A DNA stretch of 5,286 bases from Bacillota bacterium (GTDB taxonomy: Bacteria; Bacillota; Clostridia; Christensenellales; CAG-138). Below are positions 1 through 5,126 of this stretch, piece by piece. Numbering within the stretch: the first letter of the stretch is position 1; each line of letters opens with the position of its first letter. The position numbers and the translations under genes were made by a program. The notes beneath the pieces were generated by a model. It did not search any database, was not told where the DNA came from, and saw only the letters and a program-made list of their open reading frames with translations. The DNA lies in contig JAEZLG010000186.1 of the NCBI GenBank assembly GCA_023435855.1, positions 1 through 5,286 on the forward strand. The letters are read 5' to 3'.

Positions 1-690
1 ACGTAACACCGCCCACTCCACCGATGATGTACCGGTATGCCTCCACGTTGACAGTGGCTCGTGACGATATGGGGCCGCATCAACCGGCTCAAGCAACGCT
101 CTAATACTGCGGTTGTTGCGTAGCCGGCTTATTCCGCGCCTGCATCCAACCCGCACCGCATCAGTCCCGCCCACTTGTTCCACGCTGATATCGCCGAAAT
201 ACTTCGCGTGAATGCAATTACGCTCATCCACTGGTAATCCGTTAACGGCATCCCGCACAATGCGGCAGGTATCGGCCCTAATAACCGCATCTAATGGACA
301 TGTTGCATCCTCGTCTTGTATAAAATGAATGAGCATTTCGCTGTTGGGTTCATCGCTAACTGGTTCATGCAGAGAAACCATCGCGATTTCGTTTTCGATT
401 ACTCTTTTGCTTGAATGAATGCCAAGCATAGAACGAATATGCTTTTTCATGTAAAGCGTTGCGACCGTCAAAAAAGCTCCCCGGCTTGCATCCCATTTCC
501 CCACAGTCTCAATCATCCCTAGCGTTGCAGCCTGTATTAGATCGTCTTCGTCACACCCCCGATTGCGGATTGCTGCCAAATGATACCGCTGTGCTACTGT
601 GCGTATGTATTTTTGGTTTCGACTGAGCAGTGTTTCCATCAACGCATCATCCCCACCCCGAATGCGCATAACAATTTCTTCGTTTGTCAA
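1..690 (-). CDS. Sigma-70-like RNA polymerase sigma factor, C-terminus cut off by the window edge
   Basis: The frame is open from a TTG at 690-688 to the left edge (230 residues, no stop). Region 2 is recognisable at residues about 47-90: the acidic DEDDLIQAATLG stretch, then a KWDASRGAF block matching the usual 'YDP-RG-F' core-binding segment and an aromatic/basic YMKKHIRS helix. Region 4 is at about 142-192: GLPVDERN, YFGDIS, then VGCRRGISRLR, the recognition-helix pattern. The segment between them is poorly conserved and a full region 3 is not evident. The TTG start is chosen because a TGA lies in frame at 714-712, the only other start is ATG at residue 8, and a GGGGGAG Shine-Dalgarno ends five bases before the TTG. 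It is last in view of the leftward replication operon, 113 bases after the helicase gene. Such sigma-like proteins in Firmicutes elements often drive later genes; that role is inferred here. Confidence 0.85.
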   Translation of the reverse strand, partial: MTNEEIVMRIRGGDDALMETLLSRNQKYIRTVAQRYHLAAIRNRGCDEDDLIQAATLGMIETVGKWDASRGAFLTVATLYMKKHIRSMLGIHSSKRVIENEIAMVSLHEPVSDEPNSEMLIHFIQDEDATCPLDAVIRADTCRIVRDAVNGLPVDERNCIHAKYFGDISVEQVGGTDAVRVGCRRGISRLRNNRSIRALLEPVDAAPYRHEPLSTWRHTGTSSVEWAVLR

Positions 691-692
691 TA

Positions 693-702
693 CCTCTCCC
701 CC
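693..702 (-). promoter_or_regulatory. Ribosome binding site that supports the TTG start of the sigma factor
   Basis: On the minus strand GGGGGAGAGG precedes TTG (690-688). The GGAG core ends five bases before the start codon. The next in-frame start, ATG at 669-667, has no purine-rich site at a useful distance. Confidence 0.6.
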
Positions 703-711
703 GTGCGATTC

Positions 712-801
712 TCAATGCCCATACAGGTCCAGCCGATAGATTGCTTGCTGCAATACCAGCTGTACAACTTCTTCTTTCCAACACGATTTACGAGCAGAAA
801 T
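712..801 (-). CDS. Possible 29-residue small protein between helicase and sigma factor genes (non-AUG start)
   Basis: The only clean open frame in the 113-base gap reads about 30 codons, ending at TGA 714-712. The predicted peptide contains an amphipathic helix-like segment, WKEEVVQLVLQQAIYRLDLYGH, without matches that I recognise. There is no ATG, GTG or suitable TTG; the best start is ATT at 801-799, six bases behind the GGGGG run that overlaps the helicase stop. ATT is a rare but real start codon in bacteria (infC). The frame could also be chance coding or a remnant. Low confidence. Confidence 0.15.
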   Translation of the reverse strand: MSARKSCWKEEVVQLVLQQAIYRLDLYGH

Positions 802-803
802 AT

Positions 804-2087
804 TTATCCCCCGGTTCTGGCGTAACCCTTAATCGACATAGAATTCCGTCCTTCATCCTCAAAACGGAAATATTCGCCGAGCCAACTTAGACGAACTGCC
901 CCGGTCTTACCGTTACGGTTCTTTGCAATTATAATATCTGTATCCGTCGAGTTTAGAGCCTTCCTGTGTATAAACGCCACAATATCCGCATCCTGTTCTA
1001 TTGCGCCGCTTTCTCGCAAGTCTGAGAGCCTCGGCTCAGATTCGGGGCGTTTGTCAATTTCACGGCTCAACTGTGACAACAAAATAATGGGGCAATCCAA
1101 TTCTCCAGCAAGAATTTTTAACGCACGGGTCATTTCTGCAATTTCACGCTCCCGCGTGCTATCCTTCCGCTGAAAGGGCTTTATAAGCCCTAGGTAATCA
1201 ATTACCACCAAGGCAAGCCCCTTTGCTCTGCCTTTTATCCCAAAACACTGTGATGCTATCTGATCGACGGTTATGCGCCGTCTATCGTCTATATACAGCG
1301 GCATATCCGCAATCCTATCAGCGGCAGCTTGCGCTCGGTTGGACGCTACGTTTTCCCCAAGTGTCCTTTGCTCACGAAGTAATTCGTCCTCACTCACAGA
1401 ACCCAATGCAAAAACCATACGTTTTAACAAGTCGCGCTTACTGGTTTCCAACGAAAACACCACCACCGGCAGACCCCGCCCGGAAACATTCACCGCAATA
1501 TTCATGGCAAGGCTGGTTTTCCCTATTGATGGCCGTGCGCCTATAACAATCAATTCTCCGTTTCGTAGCCCCTTCGTCAAATTGTCTATTGTCTTAAACC
1601 CGGTTGATATGCAGTTATCCTGCTGACCTATTGATAAAAGTGCCGTTTTTGCCTCACTGCCAACGGGGAGAATATTCGAACTACCCACACAAGCTGCGCC
1701 CTCTAATGCCCTTTGCGCCATTTGGTAATAATCCGGCTCGTTCTTTTCGGCTGCATTCGCGGCGGCTCTGAGGCCTAGACACAGTTCGCGCCGACACCTG
1801 ATATCCCGCAGTTCGTGTATATAGGTATCAAAATTGCTCGGTGAGAAAAAATCGCTGATAATCCCCAGTAGATGCCCATGATCCTCTACTATCGGAGTTA
1901 ACGTCACAACATCCGCCACTTTTCCTTCACCCAGAACACGGCGTATGGCGGTAAGAACGCTAGCGTTGTTTTTCTCTGCGAAATCCGCCTCAGACAATTC
2001 TGTAACCCCATGCGCACACGACGCCGCATCCGTGAGCATGATGTATAGCACCGCTCGTTCTGCCGTTTCATTACACAATGTCATCAT
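804..2087 (-). CDS. dnaB: DnaB-type replicative DNA helicase
   Basis: This 427-residue protein would form the hexameric 5'-3' helicase that unwinds DNA at the element's fork and recruits primase. Residues 1-125 match the helical DnaB N-terminal domain (AERAVLYIML at the start). The RecA-like motor domain follows: a sensor-like STGFKTIDNLTKGL lead-in at 161-174, Walker A GARPSIGKTS at 183-192 (K190, T191), H1a FSLET with E214, Walker B LALVVIDYLGLI with D297, H3 IILLSQLSRE with Q339, then ADIVAFIHR, and the arginine-finger KNRNGKTG at 389-396 (R391). It is slightly short of the usual 440-470 residues but complete. Its start ATG overlaps the preceding stop as ATGA (2087-2084), with a GAGGGA site just upstream, so translation is probably coupled to the replisome organizer. 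A second ATG directly follows the first. No DnaC/DnaI-type loader gene is adjacent; the replisome organizer may serve that role. Confidence 0.97.
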   Translation of the reverse strand: MMTLCNETAERAVLYIMLTDAASCAHGVTELSEADFAEKNNASVLTAIRRVLGEGKVADVVTLTPIVEDHGHLLGIISDFFSPSNFDTYIHELRDIRCRRELCLGLRAAANAAEKNEPDYYQMAQRALEGAACVGSSNILPVGSEAKTALLSIGQQDNCISTGFKTIDNLTKGLRNGELIVIGARPSIGKTSLAMNIAVNVSGRGLPVVVFSLETSKRDLLKRMVFALGSVSEDELLREQRTLGENVASNRAQAAADRIADMPLYIDDRRRITVDQIASQCFGIKGRAKGLALVVIDYLGLIKPFQRKDSTREREIAEMTRALKILAGELDCPIILLSQLSREIDKRPESEPRLSDLRESGAIEQDADIVAFIHRKALNSTDTDIIIAKNRNGKTGAVRLSWLGEYFRFEDEGRNSMSIKGYARTGG

Positions 2088-2944
2088 TCTTTTCCCTCAA
2101 AAACGTCAAAATCAGATTGGAAATACTCCGTTTCCTGTTGTTGTTCCTTAGGTGCTGATTGAACGTAATTTTCAAAATTCGTTGGAGAAAATAAGGTCGA
2201 TGGGCGAAGATACTGTTCTTGTTCCTTCCCCTTCCACCTACGGCAACGGTCATCTATCACACGCTTAAAATCCTCCAGGTTATACCCATCGGCAATTCGT
2301 CCGTTGATAAGTCCGCGTGTCGCTTTTGACGATGGCCGGAAAGCTGTACCTGCCTTCTCATTTAGGTACGAAATAACCTTCCGGATAACTTCGTCCTGGT
2401 CTCTGTCCTCACCTATCGAAGGGACGGCATTTGCTTTTTCACTTTCATCAATACACAACGAACCCGACGATATATTATTTGGTAAGGTACGGTACGGTAG
2501 GTCTCTACTTTTTGCACACGTGGTTACCACGTGGTTTCCACGTGTTGCACACGCGCTATCCGTGCAATTTACATTTGTCTCCTTTGCATTTTTTGCGCGG
2601 GCATTCCTCATATAGAGCTTGTTAGCCTCGCGCCTCGATATCAGCTTTCCGGCGTAGTCATACCAGTCATGCAATCTAAAGCCACCGCCCTCTTGTTCGA
2701 GATACCCGCTTGAAATAAGCGCAAAAACGAATCCGTCCGGGTCGCCAGTATAGCCAACGGCGTCTGCAATGTCTTGGGCATCAGCGCCTGTTATCAGTCC
2801 GTCTTTTGTGGCATTATCCAAAGCCCAACACCATAAGCAGCACATAATACCGATGGCCTCAAACTTCGTAACGTTCAATGCTCGCGCTAGACGCAATGTT
2901 TTTCTGTGTGTGGGCATTGTTTGATGAAATTCAAGCCAAGCCAA
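2084..2944 (-). CDS. DnaD-like phage replisome organizer / replication initiation protein
   Basis: The product (286 residues) is a two-domain replication initiator. Residues 1-105 match the N-terminal winged-helix family of phage replisome organizers: LAWLEFHQT..HRKTLRLARALN, CCLWCWALD, DAQDIADAVGY, then GFRLHDWYDYAGKL. Residues about 183-261 (VIRKVISYLNEKAGTAF, LEDFKRVID, YLRPSTLFSPTNFENYV) are the conserved phage replication C-terminal domain (Phg_2220_C type). The linker, about 120-165, is low in conserved features and carries DNA repeats that look like an origin. The frame continues upstream to an ATG at 3139, but that would overlap the whole end of the preceding gene. I choose TTG at 2944-2942 because family members begin with the equivalent of MAW[IL]E-HQ and AAGGGAG lies nine bases upstream. 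The stop overlaps the helicase start by four bases. Confidence 0.9.
   Translation of the reverse strand: MAWLEFHQTMPTHRKTLRLARALNVTKFEAIGIMCCLWCWALDNATKDGLITGADAQDIADAVGYTGDPDGFVFALISSGYLEQEGGGFRLHDWYDYAGKLISRREANKLYMRNARAKNAKETNVNCTDSACATRGNHVVTTCAKSRDLPYRTLPNNISSGSLCIDESEKANAVPSIGEDRDQDEVIRKVISYLNEKAGTAFRPSSKATRGLINGRIADGYNLEDFKRVIDDRCRRWKGKEQEQYLRPSTLFSPTNFENYVQSAPKEQQQETEYFQSDFDVFEGKE
2481..2500. repeat. Four tandem GGTAN pentamers
   Basis: The units are GGTAA, GGTAC, GGTAC and GGTAG, end to end. They fall in codons for residues about 149-155 of the replisome organizer, and the five-base period does not follow codons, so a protein repeat does not explain it. Confidence 0.8.
2512..2555. 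repeat. Iteron-like CACGTG repeats with 11-bp period
   Basis: Units begin at 2517, 2528, 2539 and 2550: CACGTGGTTAC, CACGTGGTTTC, CACGTGTTGCA and a degenerate CACGCG. The first three CACGTG cores are palindromes spaced by about one helical turn, and neighbouring units form 7-bp inverted repeats with three-base spacers (TTA and TTT). TTGCACACG recurs at 2512-2520 and 2545-2553, exactly 33 bases apart. The array is roughly dyad-symmetric about the middle unit. Confidence 0.85.
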
Positions 2945-2953
2945 CTCCCTCAT

Positions 2954-2960
2954 CTCCCTT
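2954..2960 (-). promoter_or_regulatory. Ribosome binding site that decides the TTG start of the replisome organizer
   Basis: AAGGGAG on the minus strand is followed by nine bases and TTG (2944-2942). An ATG at 2953-2951 in the same frame touches the site with no spacer, so it is a poor start; it would add only three residues. Confidence 0.55.
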
Positions 2961-3024
2961 AAATCCGCATTTTCTTGCAAAGCTCGCGAATCGCTTGATC
3001 GTATTTTATCGGTGTTAATCCCAT
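2959..3024 (-). CDS. Possible 21-residue small protein between excisionase-like and replisome organizer genes
   Basis: An ATG at 3024-3022, with AAAGG seven bases upstream, opens a 21-residue frame (MGLTPIKYDQAIRELCKKMRI) whose TAA overlaps the AAGGGAG site of the next gene. That layout would suit translational coupling. The frame is open further upstream, to a TGA inside the excisionase-like gene, without a standard start. I do not recognise the peptide; it may also be the out-of-frame tail of a longer ancestral excisionase-like protein. Confidence 0.25.
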   Translation of the reverse strand: MGLTPIKYDQAIRELCKKMRI

Positions 3025-3065
3025 TCTGAAGCCTTTGCTTTTCAGCTTCGTAATTCGACCATCGG

Positions 3066-3290
3066 CTAGACTTTCGCTTTTTCAACGGAATGATCCTCTC
3101 CCTCAGCTCGTCCCATCCCCAGATAGGCCTCCAGCACATCCAGATTAATCAAGTACTTAACTCCCAAGCGGATGGTTGGGATTGAACCAGTTAGGACTAA
3201 TGTTCTCAACCCGTTCATGGTTAAAGCAGATTTCGGATCAACTGCCTTTACTTCCGCATAGGCTGCGGATATGGTTCTCATACGTGTCAT
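3066..3290 (-). CDS. Excisionase-like small helix-turn-helix DNA-binding protein
   Basis: The 74-residue product resembles the short winged-helix/MerR-like proteins of Firmicutes elements annotated as excisionase or 'helix-turn-helix domain'. The core is at residues about 22-57: ALTMNGLRTLVLTG as the first helices, SIPTIRLGVKYLI as the turn and wing, and LDVLEAYL closing the fold. The tail after residue 58 is charged and not conserved to my eye. The first ATG (3290-3288) is taken because GGAGGG lies about five bases upstream; the ATG at residue 4 is too far from it. It is the first gene of the leftward replication operon and divergent from the integrase. It may direct excision by bending the attachment site, or act as a regulator of the shared control region; the sequence does not say which. 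Confidence 0.85.
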   Translation of the reverse strand: MTRMRTISAAYAEVKAVDPKSALTMNGLRTLVLTGSIPTIRLGVKYLINLDVLEAYLGMGRAEGEDHSVEKAKV

Positions 3291-3324
3291 TGTTCCCTCC
3301 TCAGATTTTCGGTCCTTACTAAAT

Positions 3325-3353
3325 ATAGTAGAGTCGGGACTTTAGAACGTAAA
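3325..3353 (-). promoter_or_regulatory. Predicted sigma-A promoter of the leftward replication operon
   Basis: TTTACG at 3353-3348 and TACTAT at 3330-3325 are separated by 17 bases and each match four of six consensus positions. Transcription would start near 3318, giving a leader of about 28 bases before the excisionase-like gene. Its -35 element interleaves with that of the integrase promoter. Confidence 0.5.
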
Positions 3354-3369
3354 CGTGGTTTAGTATAAT
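3341..3369 (+). promoter_or_regulatory. Predicted sigma-A promoter of the integrase
   Basis: TTTAGA (3341-3346, four of six matches) and a perfect TATAAT (3364-3369) are 17 bases apart. Transcription would start near 3376, leaving an untranslated leader of roughly 140 bases before the integrase ATG. That leader holds only a 12-codon frame starting at 3436 without a good ribosome site; I see no other gene in it. Confidence 0.6.
3350..3362. repeat. Dyad repeat in the integrase promoter spacer, candidate operator
   Basis: TAAAC-GTG-GTTTA is a perfect 5-bp inverted repeat placed between the -35 and -10 of the integrase promoter and over the -35 of the opposite promoter. A bound protein would block both. 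It contains ACGTGGTTT, also found in the origin-like repeats at 2529-2537. Confidence 0.45.
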
Positions 3370-3391
3370 GTCAATGAAATCGAGACATTGT
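3365..3391. repeat. Imperfect inverted repeat over the integrase -10, candidate operator
   Basis: ATAATGTC (3365-3372) and GACATTGT (3384-3391) pair at seven of eight positions across an 11-base spacer. The left arm overlaps the TATAAT box and the repeat covers the predicted start point, a usual place for a repressor site. Confidence 0.35.
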
Positions 3392-3497
3392 GTGTGCACG
3401 TGTGATATTCTATTGCTGCATCTCGTGAAAACTTAATGGAGCAAGAAAACCTGGTCTATGGCCCAAGTGCTTGAATGTTGAATCATTACAGTAAGCA

Positions 3498-3505
3498 AAG
3501 GCGGT
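3498..3505 (+). promoter_or_regulatory. Ribosome binding site of the integrase
   Basis: AAGGCGGT differs from AAGGAGGT at one base and lies eight bases before the ATG at 3514, supporting that start. Confidence 0.6.
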
Positions 3506-3513
3506 AAATTAGT

Positions 3514-4899
3514 ATGGCGAACATTCGGAAGATTGAAGGCAAGACGGGGACATCCTACAAAATCACAGTATCCAGCGGCAGGAATACGCAAAACAAACAG
3601 ATGCGGCATTATCTCACTTGGACGCCCGAACCCGGCATGACGCCAAAGCAAATTGAAAAGGAATTAATCCGTGTTGCGGTAGCCTTTGAACAGCAGTGCG
3701 AACAGGGATATGTTGCTGATGACCGGCAAACGCTGGCTGAATACATCGAGTATTTTATAGCGCAAAAAGAACGTGGCGGTATTAAGCATAAAACTGTAAC
3801 GCTTTGGAGGTACATGCTCCGTGACATAACGCCTAAACTCGGTCATATGAAGCTCCGCGACATACGTCCTCAGCTCCTAAACAGCTTCTATGATTACCTG
3901 GGACAACCCGGCATTCGAAGAGGCAAGAACAAAGCAGTGGCTACTGCTGATCTGAAAGCAATGATAAAAGCACAGGGTATTACACAGGCGGCTTTTGCAC
4001 AAAAAGTAGGCATCGGTGTAGAAACTCTGCGTTGTGCATGCAGCGGCAAACAAATTTCGGTACATGCTGCAACGGTTATAGCGAACGGGCTGAACGTGAA
4101 ATTTGAAGCAACATTCAAAGAAACAAGAGAGGATGAGCCGCTTAAAGCCAAGACTATCAGGGAATACCATAGCTTCTTATCCAGCGTCCTTGGTCTTGCC
4201 GAACGCGAAATGATCATTCCGTATAATCCTGCTTCCAAGGCAATGCCTCCAAAGGTGATAAAAGCGCCGGTCAATTACTACGAAATTGACGAAGTAATCG
4301 CCATACGCGATGCGTTGCAGAAAGCGCCAATTAAGTGGCAGATGCTTTCACACCTGCTTCTTGTTACAGGCGCAAGAAGGGGTGAGATAGGCGGCCTTGA
4401 GTGGTCCTGCATTGATATGACTAAGAAGACTATTCGCATCGATAAGCAGCTTTCCTATGCGCCTGATCGAGGTGTTTATCTTTCAGAACCCAAAACCGCA
4501 TCTTCGAAGCGCATCATCAGTGTGCCGGAAGAAACAATCACCATGCTGAAAGAATACCGCAAATGGCAACTGGAGCAACGCCTGAAAATGGGTGAGCTAT
4601 GGTACGAAACGGATTTGGTTTTTACCCAAGAAGATGGACGTGCTATGCATCCGGATTCCATAACCGGATGGTTAAACAAATTTTCGCAGCGTAATAACCT
4701 TCCGCACCTGAATCCGCATGCGTTTCGGCATACAATGGTGAGCCTTTTATATTTCAGCGGCATGGACCCCGTAACGATCTCAAAACGTGTTGGGCATAGC
4801 CAAGTCAGTACCACATCGGATGTCTATGCCCATATCATGAAAAAAGCGGATGCTAAGGCGGCAGAAACCATTGCTGATGCCGTGCTCCGAACACACTGA
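3514..4899 (+). CDS. int: Tyrosine recombinase (integrase) with an XRE-type HTH inserted in its core-binding domain
   Basis: This 461-residue enzyme would integrate and excise the element through a tyrosine-linked DNA intermediate. Residues 1-65 match the AP2-like arm-binding domain (SYKITVSSGRN, YLTWTPEPGMTPKQIEKE). The SAM-like core-binding domain is split: first part about 72-130 (TLAEYIEYFIAQKE, LRDIRPQLLNSFYDYL), second part about 207-242 (LKAKTIREYHSFLSSVLGLAE, PYNPA). Between them, about 146-201, lies a lambda-repressor/XRE-like helix-turn-helix. The catalytic domain follows and is intact: R288 in TGARRGE, K327, H402 and R405 in HAFRH, H428 in VGHSQ, and nucleophile Y438 in DVYAH. It is longer than the common 370-400 residues, the difference being the insert. 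It is transcribed away from the replication operon toward the tRNA-Arg gene 124 bases downstream, its likely target. Confidence 0.96.
   Translation: MANIRKIEGKTGTSYKITVSSGRNTQNKQMRHYLTWTPEPGMTPKQIEKELIRVAVAFEQQCEQGYVADDRQTLAEYIEYFIAQKERGGIKHKTVTLWRYMLRDITPKLGHMKLRDIRPQLLNSFYDYLGQPGIRRGKNKAVATADLKAMIKAQGITQAAFAQKVGIGVETLRCACSGKQISVHAATVIANGLNVKFEATFKETREDEPLKAKTIREYHSFLSSVLGLAEREMIIPYNPASKAMPPKVIKAPVNYYEIDEVIAIRDALQKAPIKWQMLSHLLLVTGARRGEIGGLEWSCIDMTKKTIRIDKQLSYAPDRGVYLSEPKTASSKRIISVPEETITMLKEYRKWQLEQRLKMGELWYETDLVFTQEDGRAMHPDSITGWLNKFSQRNNLPHLNPHAFRHTMVSLLYFSGMDPVTISKRVGHSQVSTTSDVYAHIMKKADAKAAETIADAVLRTH
3949..4116 (+). other. Segment coding for the HTH domain embedded in the integrase
   Basis: Residues 146-201 read as four or five short helices: LKAMIKAQG, TQAAFAQKVG (GITQ..FA.K.G is the XRE signature), GVETLRCACSGK as recognition helix, and SVHAATVIANGL, then NVKFEATF. 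Charged, low-complexity linkers (GIRRGKNK before, KETREDEP after) flank it, as expected for a domain insert. Base composition is like that of the surrounding gene, so the insertion is not recent by that measure. Confidence 0.75.
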
Positions 4900-4920
4900 A
4901 AAATGTGCTTTTGCAGCGGT

Positions 4921-4961
4921 TGTGCGCCAAATGTGCGCCAAATCGAAAAATGAGCGCTAAA
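4921..4961. repeat. 11-bp direct repeats downstream of the integrase, candidate arm-type binding sites
   Basis: TGTGCGCCAAA occurs twice in tandem (4921-4931, 4932-4942), and a copy with nine of eleven matches, TGAGCGCTAAA, lies at 4951-4961. A TGTGC also occurs at 4904. Direct repeats of this size between an integrase gene and the attachment core are where the arm-binding domain of lambda- and Tn916-type recombinases docks. Binding is inferred. Confidence 0.6.
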
Positions 4962-4983
4962 AACGATCTAATTCAGAGTAACA

Positions 4984-5019
4984 AAAAAGCCTCGAAACTG
5001 CCTAGTTTCGAGGCTTTTT
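4984..5019. terminator. Bidirectional rho-independent terminator
   Basis: Arms 4984-4999 and 5004-5019 are perfectly complementary over 16 bases (AAAAAGCCTCGAAACT on the left) around a GCCT loop. The outer five pairs give U-runs on both strands, so it can end the rightward integrase transcript and the leftward tRNA-Arg transcript, which ends four bases away. Confidence 0.92.
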
Positions 5020-5022
5020 ACT

Positions 5023-5050
5023 TGGCGCGCCCTGAGGGATTCGAACCCCC
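5023..5050. other. Inferred attachment site (att) at the 3' end of tRNA-Arg
   Basis: The integrase points at, and lies close to, the 3' half of the tRNA gene, and tyrosine recombinases commonly use the T-arm to 3' end as the crossover core. The segment given covers the T-arm, 3' acceptor strand and CCA. The matching direct repeat at the other end of the element is outside this window, so the exact core cannot be seen. Confidence 0.4.
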
Positions 5051-5099
5051 GACCTTCTGGTCCGTAGCCAAACGCTCTATCCAGCTGAGCCAAGGGCGC
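5023..5099 (-). tRNA. tRNA-Arg (anticodon ACG) with encoded CCA
   Basis: The minus strand folds into a full cloverleaf: acceptor GCGCCCT/AGGGCGC (seven pairs), D-stem GCTC/GAGC, anticodon stem TTTGG/CCAGA with one G-U pair and loop CTACGGA, variable loop AGGTC, T-stem GGGGG/CCCTC with loop TTCGAAT, discriminator G and CCA. Anticodon ACG reads CGN arginine codons after inosine modification. The gene is intact although it lies at the probable insertion site, which is normal because elements restore the 3' end they replace. Confidence 0.95.
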
Positions 5100-5126
5100 A
5101 CATTCAATACTTGCGACGCGTCATTG

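Larger units (their letters stand above)
2470..2570. other. Candidate replication origin inside the replisome organizer gene
   Basis: Three DNA-level signals cluster in the linker-coding part of the initiator gene: an AT-only run at 2470-2480, four tandem GGTAN pentamers at 2481-2500, and CACGTG units at 11-bp spacing from 2517. Initiator genes of many phages, lambda O being the classic case, carry their origin of iterons plus an AT-rich segment within the coding sequence at the linker. The location here (residues about 125-159) fits that plan. Origin function is inferred from structure and position only. Confidence 0.5.

Noticed and set aside
1223..1626. Plus-strand open frames of 107 and 117 codons opposite the helicase gene
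   Set aside because: They lie antisense to the conserved Walker motifs of DnaB, encode no recognisable domain and follow from its codon pattern.
2512..2555. CRISPR array
   Set aside because: The repeat units are only 11 bases, without spacers of 30-40 bases, and lie within a conserved coding gene.
2084..3139. Longer 351-residue version of the replisome organizer starting at ATG 3139
   Set aside because: It would overlap 74 bases of the excisionase-like gene, has no conserved residues before the LAWLEFHQ start, and has a worse ribosome site than the TTG at 2944.
3369..3374. Perfect TTGACA on the minus strand upstream of the replication operon
   Set aside because: At 17 bases its -10 would be TACGTT (three of six), weaker than the TTTACG/TACTAT pair; it also coincides with the integrase -10 region, so it is probably chance.
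3436..3474. 12-codon frame (MEQENLVYGPSA) in the integrase leader
   Set aside because: There is no clear ribosome binding site and it is too short to judge; a leader-peptide role cannot be supported.
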